64,000 nt of DNA from Norana najaformis. Taxonomy: Eukaryota; Annelida; Clitellata; Crassiclitellata; Hormogastridae. Shown one piece after another: positions 22,395 through 35,700 of the stretch (position 1 is its first letter; the number at the start of each line of letters is the position of its first letter). The stretch is taken from positions 6,717,437-6,781,436 of the forward strand of contig OZ029929.1 in NCBI GenBank assembly GCA_964023275.1, given 5' to 3'. Below the pieces are notes generated by a model. That model was not told where the DNA came from and did no database searches. It saw only the letters and a list, made by a program, of their open reading frames with translations. The translations under genes were made by a program, and so were the position numbers.

Positions 22395-22960
22395 ACTTTT
22401 ATCTTCTGAAGACTCCAATGAAATCGATGCTAACTGACTGAACTTGTATTCTCATGTATCACTGTAACTGCCTGTCGAATTTCAAACTTCAGTCCCCTTC
22501 GATCGCTCCTCTTGCGTCACTGGCGGAAATCGTTCACAAGCGTCGAATTCTTCCGTTGATTCTATGTCCACCGATCACTTTGCGAGTCATGGATAGGCAT
22601 ATTCCACGGCGCTGGTCACCAGGTATGTTACGTCGATGTCCTTCAGAAGTTGTCAGTCAATCAGTGAAGCAAATAAGCGACGGAACAAACAAGTCATGAA
22701 ACAAACAATGGAACAAACGTACAACACGCCTCTGCCCTACCTTAGCTAACAACCCTTCAGCAACAGTTTCAAAAGTTCAGCCATGAACAGCACCATCTCT
22801 TAGCTAAAGTTTGCATGTAACAACAGCAGTCAAACAACTGGACAACGTTTAATTAAAGCTGCATTTTCTTAAAACAAACTTAGTCTCATGTGACACATAA
22901 GTTTATGAACAGTAGTTAACATGCCAAAAGCATGCAATGCTACCATTAAAACTCTTTAGC
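22395..22960. other. Flank of the 98-bp satellite, no gene seen
   Basis: Unique-looking AT-rich sequence. Short motifs such as agctaaag and ttaattaa resemble parts of the satellite unit. Confidence 0.5.
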
Positions 22961-25900
22961 TAGGGACTTAGTTACCAAGATGTTTAATCTAGAACCTTTA
23001 AGTACTCACAAAAGCGCTGCCTAAGCTAGCTAAAGCGGTGTTACAGTTAATTAAGAGTTAGGGACTTAGTTACCAAGATGTTTAATCTAGAACCTTTAAG
23101 TACTCACAAAAGCGCTGCCTAAGCTAGCTAAAGCGGTGTTACAGTTAATTAAGAGTTAGGGACTTAGTTACCAAGATGTTTAATCTAGAACCTTTAAGTA
23201 CTCACAAAAGCGCTGCCTAAGCTAGCTAAAGCGGTGTTACAGTTAATTAAGAGTTAGGGACTTAGTTACCAAGATGTTTAATCTAGAACCTTTAAGTACT
23301 CACAAAAGCGCTGCCTAAGCTAGCTAAAGCGGTGTTACAGTTAATTAAGAGTTAGGGACTTAGTTACCAAGATGTTTAATCTAGAACCTTTAAGTACTCA
23401 CAAAAGCGCTGCCTAAGCTAGCTAAAGCGGTGTTACAGTTAATTAAGAGTTAGGGACTTAGTTACCAAGATGTTTAATCTAGAACCTTTAAGTACTCACA
23501 AAAGCGCTGCCTAAGCTAGCTAAAGCGGTGTTACAGTTAATTAAGAGTTAGGGACTTAGTTACCAAGATGTTTAATCTAGAACCTTTAAGTACTCACAAA
23601 AGCGCTGCCTAAGCTAGCTAAAGCGGTGTTACAGTTAATTAAGAGTTAGGGACTTAGTTACCAAGATGTTTAATCTAGAACCTTTAAGTACTCACAAAAG
23701 CGCTGCCTAAGCTAGCTAAAGCGGTGTTACAGTTAATTAAGAGTTAGGGACTTAGTTACCAAGATGTTTAATCTAGAACCTTTAAGTACTCACAAAAGCG
23801 CTGCCTAAGCTAGCTAAAGCGGTGTTACAGTTAATTAAGAGTTAGGGACTTAGTTACCAAGATGTTTAATCTAGAACCTTTAAGTACTCACAAAAGCGCT
23901 GCCTAAGCTAGCTAAAGCGGTGTTACAGTTAATTAAGAGTTAGGGACTTAGTTACCAAGATGTTTAATCTAGAACCTTTAAGTACTCACAAAAGCGCTGC
24001 CTAAGCTAGCTAAAGCGGTGTTACAGTTAATTAAGAGTTAGGGACTTAGTTACCAAGATGTTTAATCTAGAACCTTTAAGTACTCACAAAAGCGCTGCCT
24101 AAGCTAGCTAAAGCGGTGTTACAGTTAATTAAGAGTTAGGGACTTAGTTACCAAGATGTTTAATCTAGAACCTTTAAGTACTCACAAAAGCGCTGCCTAA
24201 GCTAGCTAAAGCGGTGTTACAGTTAATTAAGAGTTAGGGACTTAGTTACCAAGATGTTTAATCTAGAACCTTTAAGTACTCACAAAAGCGCTGCCTAAGC
24301 TAGCTAAAGCGGTGTTACAGTTAATTAAGAGTTAGGGACTTAGTTACCAAGATGTTTAATCTAGAACCTTTAAGTACTCACAAAAGCGCTGCCTAAGCTA
24401 GCTAAAGCGGTGTTACAGTTAATTAAGAGTTAGGGACTTAGTTACCAAGATGTTTAATCTAGAACCTTTAAGTACTCACAAAAGCGCTGCCTAAGCTAGC
24501 TAAAGCGGTGTTACAGTTAATTAAGAGTTAGGGACTTAGTTACCAAGATGTTTAATCTAGAACCTTTAAGTACTCACAAAAGCGCTGCCTAAGCTAGCTA
24601 AAGCGGTGTTACAGTTAATTAAGAGTTAGGGACTTAGTTACCAAGATGTTTAATCTAGAACCTTTAAGTACTCACAAAAGCGCTGCCTAAGCTAGCTAAA
24701 GCGGTGTTACAGTTAATTAAGAGTTAGGGACTTAGTTACCAAGATGTTTAATCTAGAACCTTTAAGTACTCACAAAAGCGCTGCCTAAGCTAGCTAAAGC
24801 GGTGTTACAGTTAATTAAGAGTTAGGGACTTAGTTACCAAGATGTTTAATCTAGAACCTTTAAGTACTCACAAAAGCGCTGCCTAAGCTAGCTAAAGCGG
24901 TGTTACAGTTAATTAAGAGTTAGGGACTTAGTTACCAAGATGTTTAATCTAGAACCTTTAAGTACTCACAAAAGCGCTGCCTAAGCTAGCTAAAGCGGTG
25001 TTACAGTTAATTAAGAGTTAGGGACTTAGTTACCAAGATGTTTAATCTAGAACCTTTAAGTACTCACAAAAGCGCTGCCTAAGCTAGCTAAAGCGGTGTT
25101 ACAGTTAATTAAGAGTTAGGGACTTAGTTACCAAGATGTTTAATCTAGAACCTTTAAGTACTCACAAAAGCGCTGCCTAAGCTAGCTAAAGCGGTGTTAC
25201 AGTTAATTAAGAGTTAGGGACTTAGTTACCAAGATGTTTAATCTAGAACCTTTAAGTACTCACAAAAGCGCTGCCTAAGCTAGCTAAAGCGGTGTTACAG
25301 TTAATTAAGAGTTAGGGACTTAGTTACCAAGATGTTTAATCTAGAACCTTTAAGTACTCACAAAAGCGCTGCCTAAGCTAGCTAAAGCGGTGTTACAGTT
25401 AATTAAGAGTTAGGGACTTAGTTACCAAGATGTTTAATCTAGAACCTTTAAGTACTCACAAAAGCGCTGCCTAAGCTAGCTAAAGCGGTGTTACAGTTAA
25501 TTAAGAGTTAGGGACTTAGTTACCAAGATGTTTAATCTAGAACCTTTAAGTACTCACAAAAGCGCTGCCTAAGCTAGCTAAAGCGGTGTTACAGTTAATT
25601 AAGAGTTAGGGACTTAGTTACCAAGATGTTTAATCTAGAACCTTTAAGTACTCACAAAAGCGCTGCCTAAGCTAGCTAAAGCGGTGTTACAGTTAATTAA
25701 GAGTTAGGGACTTAGTTACCAAGATGTTTAATCTAGAACCTTTAAGTACTCACAAAAGCGCTGCCTAAGCTAGCTAAAGCGGTGTTACAGTTAATTAAGA
25801 GTTAGGGACTTAGTTACCAAGATGTTTAATCTAGAACCTTTAAGTACTCACAAAAGCGCTGCCTAAGCTAGCTAAAGCGGTGTTACAGTTAATTAAGAGT

Positions 25901-26583
25901 TAGGGACTTAGTTACCAAGATGTTTAATCTAGAACCTTTAAGTACTCACAAAAGCGCTGCCTAAGCTAGCTAAAGCGGTGTTACAGTTAATTAAGAGTTA
26001 GGGACTTAGTTACCAAGATGTTTAATCTAGAACCTTTAAGTACTCACAAAAGCGCTGCCTAAGCTAGCTAAAGCGGTGTTACAGTTAATTAAGAGTTAGG
26101 GACTTAGTTACCAAGATGTTTAATCTAGAACCTTTAAGTACTCACAAAAGCGCTGCCTAAGCTAGCTAAAGCGGTGTTACAGTTAATTAAGAGTTAGGGA
26201 CTTAGTTACCAAGATGTTTAATCTAGAACCTTTAAGTACTCACAAAAGCGCTGCCTAAGCTAGCTAAAGCGGTGTTACAGTTAATTAAGAGTTAGGGACT
26301 TAGTTACCAAGTGTTTAATCTAGAACCTTTAAGTACTCACAAAAGCACTGCCTAAGCTAGCTAAAGCGGTGTTACAGTTAATTAAGAGTTAGGGACTTAG
26401 TTACCAAGATGTTTAATCTAGAACCTTTAAGTACTCACAAAAGCGCTGCCTAAGCTAGCTAAAGCGGTGTTACAGTTAATTAAGAGTTAGGGACTTAGTT
26501 ACCAAGATGTTTAATCTAGAACCTTTAAGTACTCACAAAAGCACTGCCTAAGCTAGCTAAAGCGGTGTTACAGTTAATTAAGA
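22961..26583. repeat. 98-bp satellite, 37 tandem copies
   Basis: The unit begins tagggacttagttaccaaga and ends acagttaattaagagt. Starts at 22961, 23059, 23157 … 26293, 26390 and 26488 give 37 copies. They appear identical except near the right end: copy 35 has a 1-nt deletion (97 bp) and a gcgctg-to-gcactg change, copy 37 has the same change, and copy 37 loses its last bases. The unit contains palindromic six-mers (tctaga, agcgct, gctagc, ttaattaa). Confidence 0.97.
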
Positions 26584-29500
26584 ACAAAATGATCAGCAAG
26601 CAAGCAGTGATCAGGTAACCAGACAATTCACCACAGACAGGCCCTACACGCTCTCAGAGTCCAACCTACAGCTTCCCATTCAGGGTTACATTGACTACAT
26701 CATCTTCCACATACATAATCAGTAAACAGTCAAGGGTAAAGTAGCATATAAATCCACCCACATATCAGTTCTCAAGAGGCAGTCTTTGTGAAGTGGGAGG
26801 ATCTTTAGTATGATGTACAAACACTTACAGCACCGATCCAAAAATCAGATCACCTCTGATCGCATGGCTTGATCAGGAATAACCAACTTCACATGACAAA
26901 CCAAAATTTGAACTGTGAGTGAAGAGCAGAAAGGCTGTTACACTTGCAATATTTCACTGTGCCACCCAGTGTTTAGCGACATGTACATCGCACGAATTCC
27001 ACGTTTCCTTTTCACACTAGACATTAATCGTGACAGACCTAATCTAATGAACTCCACTGTACCGTTATCAGCACAAGACATAAAAAAATGGTTGTTTCAT
27101 GCGGAACTCTATTAAAATCTCAATCTGTTGGAGAAACTCAGTCAAAATCAAATAGCTCAGAGAAACGAACAATGAAACAGACAAACAACAGTAAATACTC
27201 GCATCCATTGACAAATCCTGCTAAAACGGATCCACAAGACTCATTTCATAACCAAAATGCAATGATAAAAGTGCAATGCTCAGCACACAGGCAGTACAAG
27301 TGGATCACGGAGGCTGCCTGCCTGGTGATCTGTAGCATGAACTTCTCAGCCTTTCTCCCTCTCTCCTCCGCAAGTGCTTGAAGTCCTACACGTTGTGGGT
27401 CGTCAGGCCGGGAGCACCTCTGATGAGCATACCCTGAAGTGGCACTTTATAAATTTTTTATTACAACTGCAATTACGATTACAACATAACAACGCCATAC
27501 AACAGCAATACTGAATCATAAGACAATGCAGTACCATGTAACAACGTTATACACCACAAAGAGCTGCAGCCTACATGCCATCAAAGCACAATGCCAAATG
27601 CCAAGATGCTGGTGCCTTAACACAAAATTGAAATTCTGGCATGATTTCAACACAAAATGCCACATACGAAAATGACATACAACACCGAAATGTGATATCA
27701 AAATACGACACCATACAAAAGTTCGATATGAAGCCAGATTTTTGCGGAAAAACACCTCAACCCAAGCCACACATGCACTGAATCCTGAGTTTGGGCAGAT
27801 CGCACCTAAAACAACCACAATACATGTTTGGCTGCAAAAGAATAAAAACAACTTCAACAAACACAGAATTTTTAATGTAAACTGAGAAACAAGAGGCAGT
27901 GCACAATTATCAAACGATTAACAGTTACAAAGCGCCTTTGAAAAGTTCTTAAAAGGCTCTACAAAAATGACTTGTTATGTAACAGAGTAGAACCAGGAGA
28001 TTAGTGTTGTGGAAACATAAAACTGGCAAAGGACAACTGTAACAAACAAGCACAACAAACAAGCAAAACAAACAAGCGTAACAAAAATTGATACAAAGAA
28101 CAATTACAGCAACAAATGAGATAGATAATGAGATAGATGGACAAATGGATAAAAAGATAACTGTAACAAAGACAGACATGTATACAATTACTTGTAACAA
28201 AGAGAAAAAAACGAAGACAAAAAGTCGAAGATTAACTGCAATACAGACATTAACAATTCCCTTTGTAATTTATTCAGCTTTAAACTTGTAACATTAATAG
28301 TTATTCAACCACGACTTTATCAGATCTAATACTCATCCAGTTTGCCTGTTTCAATGAATTTCGCTTGATTTCAACCACAGACCTTATCAGTTTTAGTCTG
28401 CAAGCACCACCGAAAGAAGGTTCTACATTAGAAAGTTTTAGTGACAAAATGAAGATTATATAAGGTCTTAATAAAACAAAATATCATGGTTTTGCAACAC
28501 AAGCTAGAATATTGCAATCCAAATGTCAACAAATCAACGGCAACAGTGAACAAATATCCTGAAAACAATGTGTACTGGTCACAATTACAAACAACATCTA
28601 ATACAAAGCTATTCGGACTGTCCGCTAATGGTAACAAAAGTAATAATTACCAAAAACTGTTTGAAAGTTTTTTCACATCCTGAGATACTTTAAACCCTAA
28701 TTGAATAATAAAAATATTACAAAGCAAAAGCTCTTATTACTTCACTCTTTTACAAAGGCCAAAAAACAATGTTATTTATCAAAGAAAAAATCAAGTGTAT
28801 TTGTATATTTTTATCAGCAATTAAAGACATAACAGTAGAGAAGAAATTAACAGTAAGTTTTACTCCACCAAACTGGAAAAAAAACCGCAAACAAAAACTG
28901 AAAAAAATGAAAAAACATGAAAAACTGCAAACATGAAAAACTGCATAGCAGATGAGGCCTGATTTTCTTATGCTCCTTCTATAAGTAGAAACTAAAATTC
29001 TTACAAACACCAATCATAACGATGACAGAAATTTATATTGAACAAACTTCTATTTAAAACAATGACAAAATCATGATGATGATAGTGATGATGATTACAA
29101 TGATACAATAATAATACCACCATTATTATTATCACTATTATTATTATCATTATCAATAGCAGGAATAAGAATGATCATATGTTTAAGGTTAATTTAAAAA
29201 GAAATCTTAAAACAATCACAAACTAACAACAGTACAAAACCTGACACCCACACTTCATAAGTTTCCGGTGAGACAAGGAATTTTTTGTAATTACTAAAGC
29301 TGAGGGCTCTGCATATAACATACACAGTAGAACTGAAAAATAACTGTACAAAGCAGGAAGTTTAAGAACTTCTGTGGTCTAAACCTAATATGGAACAATC
29401 TTAAAAGCTGATGATTAGACATTAAAAACTCCAAATCACTTATGTGTTAAGACTGTCAGCTCCAGAAAATGATTCAAACATAGATAATCAGTTCAACAAA

Positions 29501-29700
29501 TTCTCTTGCAGGCTGCTGTTGCTGTCTTTTGCTGCCAATTCTATGCCAAAAGTTATTCACCTATTAACAAACACACAATACTCACCATGCTACGCTATCG
29601 CACTTGGGAATTCCCCGCTGTTGGGTAAATACCACTGGAGAAACCACTCCTACCCCGCTACCAGTTCTGTCTGCCTCAGGTAAACAGCGGGTTCTTGAGT
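26584..29700. other. Intergenic AT-rich DNA downstream of GTPBP1
   Basis: No conserved coding sequence recognised. The part next to 29700 is probably GTPBP1 3' UTR. GAT/ATT trinucleotide runs occur at 29072-29160. Confidence 0.5.
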
Positions 29701-32700
29701 TCAAGCTTCCTTCTCTGGTACTTTATCCTTGATATCTTTGGCATCCACAGCCTCAGCATGACGATTCCAGTTGTGTCCACGTCGGTTCCGCTTGCTTGGC
29801 TTCTGCGGTTCGTTCTGAGGACGCTGCTGATGACTTCCGTCAGCTGCAGGACCAGTTGTTATGGCCCCAGATGCCAGACCTGCCTTCTTGGACGCACGTG
29901 GCTGGCGGACGTTCTGTGCTGCTGCGCTGATGTATGGGAAAAGTTTGGTGACTGTGCCGACCGCTTTTGTCCGGCCCTCGCGAAATACCATGCGCATGTC
30001 CTCACGAAGGTACTCGGGGTTCTTTATGAATCGAAATCGAACCACAGCCTTATCACCTGTACGCAGGTGTTCTCGCGACATCGATATGATCGTGGCCGTT
30101 TGCCGAACGCTTCCAACGTGAACTGGACAAGTTTTAATTTAACATACACTCCATAAAGTTAAAAATCTTACAACATGCAAAATCTAACATTTATTTCACA
30201 AGTTTTCTGTCCCTACATCAATATTTTCGTCTATATATTCATATATTTTCAACCAAAACTCTGTATTTCAATCAAGCCTAGTATATTTTCTATCACTGCT
30301 CCATATATTTTCAATATAGTATCTGCCACTCTCTGTGCTTTCAATATAACTTAATATTTACACCAAAATCAAACATAATAAAACTTGTAAAAGGTGCTAT
30401 ATAAATGTTCAAAACCATACTATTATATCACAAATAGCAGAAATAATACACAGATTGATAGAAAAACATGTCTTAGCCAACAGTGCCAAAAAACTCACCC
30501 ATCGCCTGATACTTAATGCTGATTGTCGTTGGGTGGTGAAGGACCAGAATCTCACCCTCAAACTCCCAGCATGCCTTGGGCTCAACTGATGGCGACACCA
30601 TAACCATTCCTTTCCTAATCTGAGATCGTTTTAGCTTAAACAAACAATGCCAATTGTTGTTTCAAACTTTCAGTCAGTTGTCAATTATTTTAAACACTTT
30701 TCAAGCACCTCAGCAGGTTACATTTCTAAGTATCTTCAAATTAGCACTATTTCTGAGTCTTCCTGCACTGATTTGCAACATAACTGTTTCCATATTGAAT
30801 TCATGTATTATCAAATGTGATGACTGTTTTCCACCTGACTTCAGGCATTTTTTAAACTTAAAACTCTATTCTACTCTTGCTCCAAGTACAATTAACTATC
30901 TCTCTCTTTCATTAGTGATATGTTACTTCTCATGATTTAGATAAATGAAAAGGAAAGGCATGATCATACAGTGAACTGAAATTTGTTGAATGATTTATTG
31001 ATGTATGACTGATACGTAGATACATGCATGATTCAATATGCAGAAAGCTGTCTGCTTACCTTCTTAAGTGCAAAAGAAGCTGTCTGTCCGCCACGAACTT
31101 CCTTAACTGGCATTCTTTTGCGATGTATGCTTTTGATCAGAATTGGCATGAACTGGCCCGACAGATCTGGCCCCAAGAGCAGAGTGTCACCAAGTTTGAT
31201 GTGGCCCTTAAGGGTTGTTCCAGAGACCACTGTACCAACCCCCTGTAATCAAATCCATGCCTGTTTAGAGACGCTAAATCCTCATAATAGGGGTTAGGTA
31301 ATGGACAAACAAGAAAGTAAAAGGAAAAGAAGATACAAGACAGTTTGCCAAATTTATGAACACAGGGAGAGGAAAGCACAATGGGGAAATCTGTATTGAA
31401 AATGGGAAGTCACTAAGCTGAGGAAGGCAGTGAGGGAAAGACAGTGATACAGAGAAGGATGGTAGAGAAATAATGATGTAGGATGGCTGGGTTAAATGAC
31501 GAGTTACCAGGCAAACAGAGCAAAACTAAAACTGAGAAGCAGAGACAATGACAGGCACAAAGAAATACAAAAAAGCAAACAGGTACACAGACACACTTCT
31601 GATAGGTCCTTTAAATGATGCTTTAGAAAAACATCTTTAACTTATTTAGCGAAATCTTAGACAGCCAAGCTCCACTTCCTTCGTGAGGTTGTTGAGAAGG
31701 TAATACACAAATATTCAAATACACAGATATGTACAAACACATACACACACAGACAGACATGCACAGAAAAATAATAGCACACCGGAACAGCGAATGTCTC
31801 GTCAATCTGGAACTCGGCTGGCGCCATGTAGTTGCAAGGCATCCGCGTCGAAAGAAGGTTCAGAAACATTTTCAGCAGATCAAGATTTTCGCCAGAGACG
31901 TTTGACACTTGAAATATCGGACACATTCTGTGACAAAAAGAAGAACCAATAAAACATAAAACTTGCAAATCTCTAGTTAAGACAACAGTGATATCCCAAC
32001 TGGTTGTCAAGATCATGATTTTGATCGAATTTACCTCGATTTACCATACTAAAGTCACCTAAGATGATCCTGTGGTTCAATACACAACATTAAGTTTACC
32101 CAAACTTCGTTACATTAAAGAACAATTTCAATGTAATGAAAGGTCTTACCTCTCTGAAGTGAAATTGGTTGCAGAAACGACCACATCGTCAAGGCTCTGA
32201 ACAAGTACGGGTATTTTGCGACAGCCTGGTGATTTTAAAATCTTGTGAAGCATCTGCAGCGTCTCCTGGAGGATGTTCGGGGGACACATGTCGATCTTAG
32301 TCACTACGACGAAAACTGGAACTCCAAGTGCCAGTGCCAGACCCAGGTGTTCTTTCGTCATGCCAACGACACCTGCATTTGCCCCGACCTTGAAACAGGT
32401 AAAGTAAGGTAATATAAAGCAGCAGCTCATTTATTTCACACCTTCTTCTTCTTCAGTGTTCTGCTGTTAGGCAGGTTCAAGAGTCCAATGATGCCACTCT
32501 TCTCTGTACTGTGCCCTTTTTAAACTTCTTTGTAGCCCTGTCTTCTTTCTTTATCCATCGTCCAGTCCAAAAGCATTTTTCTTGGTCTTCCTGGAACCTT
32601 CTTTCCTTTAATTCTTGCTTCAATTTCATTTTCTACAGGAGAGAATTTCCACACAGTATGTGACCAATCCAGTTCATATGTCTCCTCCTTATTGTATTGA

Positions 32701-35700
32701 CCAGTGTCCTTTCTTCTTGTACCAAGTGCAACATCTCCTCATTGGTTTTATAATCCTTCCAACTGATTTTGGTCTTCTCCATAGACTGGCCAAAATCAAT
32801 TGGAAAGATTATACCTGCACACACACTTACATATCCATGCATTTCACACTGGTACTACAAACAAATTTAATAAGAGATTTGACGGATTTTATAGTAAATT
32901 TCGAGTAAAAACAACAGAACTCAGGATGTAGAAGTGCAAAGGCCACAATGTCAATTCCACAACAGCAAGAAACTGCTCAAGAAACATTTTCCGCATATCA
33001 GAAGTACATGCTGCAGACTTCATCATCCTTCATCGAACCTCATGCTTGATGTGATTCAATCCAGGAATTGTGAACAACTCTGGATAGGAATCCATTTTTT
33101 GGGCTCTAAGGTTGTGCAGAACCTTGGTAGTAGTGACTTTTCTCAATATCTAAGATACTTTGATTATTTATGTAAGGTATTTTATGTAAGGTACTTAAAA
33201 GGCACCATAATAAGTATTCAGACACATATAATGGACATGTACACACCTACACATATATACAAACCTACATATTCATACATGCCCACACATACATACACAC
33301 CCACACATACATACATACACACCCACACATACATACATACCTACATGCACATACCACTGGTACATGCCTATACAGACCTACACACAAACATACCAAGACA
33401 CATACATACCTGCACACGTACTTACATATGCATACATATTTACACATACATATATACCTACACATAAATACACATGCATCTACACATGCATACATAAGTC
33501 ACACACCTTTTTAGACTGATCAGATAGCAATGTTTCAGTGACTTTGACAGAATCCTAACTGGCACTGCATAAATATCCATATAATACATTTATGTCTTTT
33601 TATAAAAACAGGTGAAGATGGGTTTGTCTTGCATTTACAACAAAAACTGATTAATTCAAACGAACCAGAACCTCAGCATAATGACTAAGTGGTGCGGTTT
33701 TATTGCTAATTTTTTTATTGTTTTATTGCTAAGCATTAGCAATTGTGACTTACCATAAGCATACTGAAGTCTGGGGCATGACCTGTCATGCCAAAAACAG
33801 TTGTCTTCAGATATTTCTCGTGTCCTGCAAGATCTATAAATGTTATCACCTGCAGAAAAGTAAAAATGCAACAGAACAAATGAACTGATTCCTGTAAAAG
33901 AATTTAAGTCCAATCACAATAAAACTGAACTCTAAGCAAGGTAGACAAAAATTTCAATCATATTACGTTACATAATATTACAATTAAGTAATGTTATGCA
34001 ATTGTTTTCAACTGCATAAAAATGACATATCACGACTAATTACAGTATGTGCCAGACATGGTAACATTTTCAAAAAGTCCAAGCTAGTCAAGATTTCCGT
34101 AATGTAATGTCGCTGGACAGTCACACAGCACTTGGTCTGAGGCCCTAATTGATGACAACATTTACATAATATTGCTGAACACGATAAATAGCATATACAT
34201 TACAAAACATTACACACAGTAAATTCTGTAGTTTTAATTTTCAAACAATCATAATCTAGCTGAGGTTCAATAAAGCAATTTACCAGGGTCAAGTCTAATT
34301 TAATAGCGAATTTATATAGCACCCCATCCGTAAATGTGCTCAGATTCACTACACTTTGTAAAGCACTGAATTAACTAATGAAAAAAGAACTTTAATCCAT
34401 ATCTTGATACAGGAGTCACACAGCACAAGTCACCAGTTGATCACAATGATTATTATTATGATGAGCAGTCGTATGTAATCATTCATGCATCTAGATAGTT
34501 ACAGTAACTTTTAAATGTAAATGTACATGGTTTTATATAGCAACTGTATGGCCTCGACCCTGTTCATTTTGGAATGAACTGGTCGGGTGAGATCCTTCAC
34601 TGTGCCCCGTTTGAATGAGCTTCAGTACAGTCAAGGAAAAGCGCCATATAAGTCTGCAATACCCCAGTCTCTACAAGGTGACCATCTTACTGGTAGCGTC
34701 AACCGTCAGTCTAAATTACATGGCAAACATCGACACAACCCATGTCACCAAACTGCACACTGCTATATCAAATTAAACACACGGTTAGTCTGATGCCAAC
34801 CTTAGTTGACTTTTCGCAGATCTTGACCCAGTCGAGGTTTCCGTGCTCTGGTTTGTTGACGATCTTCCCTTGGCTGTCAAAGCCAAGAATGTCGTTGCCA
34901 ACGCTGCTCGTTCGGCCAGATTCCATCTCATGCTTGTGGCGAAAGAGCTTCTGTCGAGCGTATCCACGTCCATTGTCGAGTTCTGTATGAGTAAGCACGC
35001 CCAGTAACGTACTCTTCCCAGCATCTACGTTGCCCACGACTGCCACTCTAACAAACGGCAAAATATAGTAACACTATATAGCCTAATCACAAAGTCAGTC
35101 TGTTATCTGAACATTTACACAGTACCTTATATAGAGCAACGTGCCACTTTATCGTACATGATCAAGTGTGTGTTAATAAAGCTACTGAGAGGTTCTTACA
35201 AGGCACTGCATAAGTTAATATGCATACAGCTAAGAACCTCTTGAAAGCATTGATCACAAGCTAAAGGTTAACGTACCATAACACACTGCTCCTTAGTAAA
35301 GTGCACTTTGCCAAGTATTGTTATACTAAAAGATCAGTCCCTTAAGCTAACCAAGACAAGCAGCTACTGATGTGAATTGTTACCAACTTCATTTTCTAAC
35401 CCTCAGCACATGAGGGCACTTAGCCAGTCCTCTCCCTCACCATGTGATCTTTCTTCTGACAAATAATGGTCAGCCTAATGTAATGTAATGTAACAAGCAT
35501 TTATATAGCGCCATTCAAGAATCTCTCAAAAGCACGTTCACATGGCTATCCAAACGACCTAAACAAGTGCATCTTCAGGTGAACAGAAAATGAATGCCAA
35601 GTTAAACCGAGGTAAAGAGCGAATGTAGTACTAATATGATAGCTGAGTTCACAATAGGGCACAAGTGGGGCAGAAATTTCAAATATCTTTCTGCCCTAGC

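Noticed and set aside
22129..22437. Cys-rich repeat protein of 102 aa
   Set aside because: Arises from a 42-bp tandem repeat whose period is a multiple of three; the opposite strand is equally open and no start context or homology was seen.
26915..27115. Short frame with CYTCNISLC, reminiscent of a piggyBac-type Cys-rich C-terminus
   Set aside because: Too short, Cys spacing does not match, and there is no upstream transposase sequence or TTAA-flanked ends.
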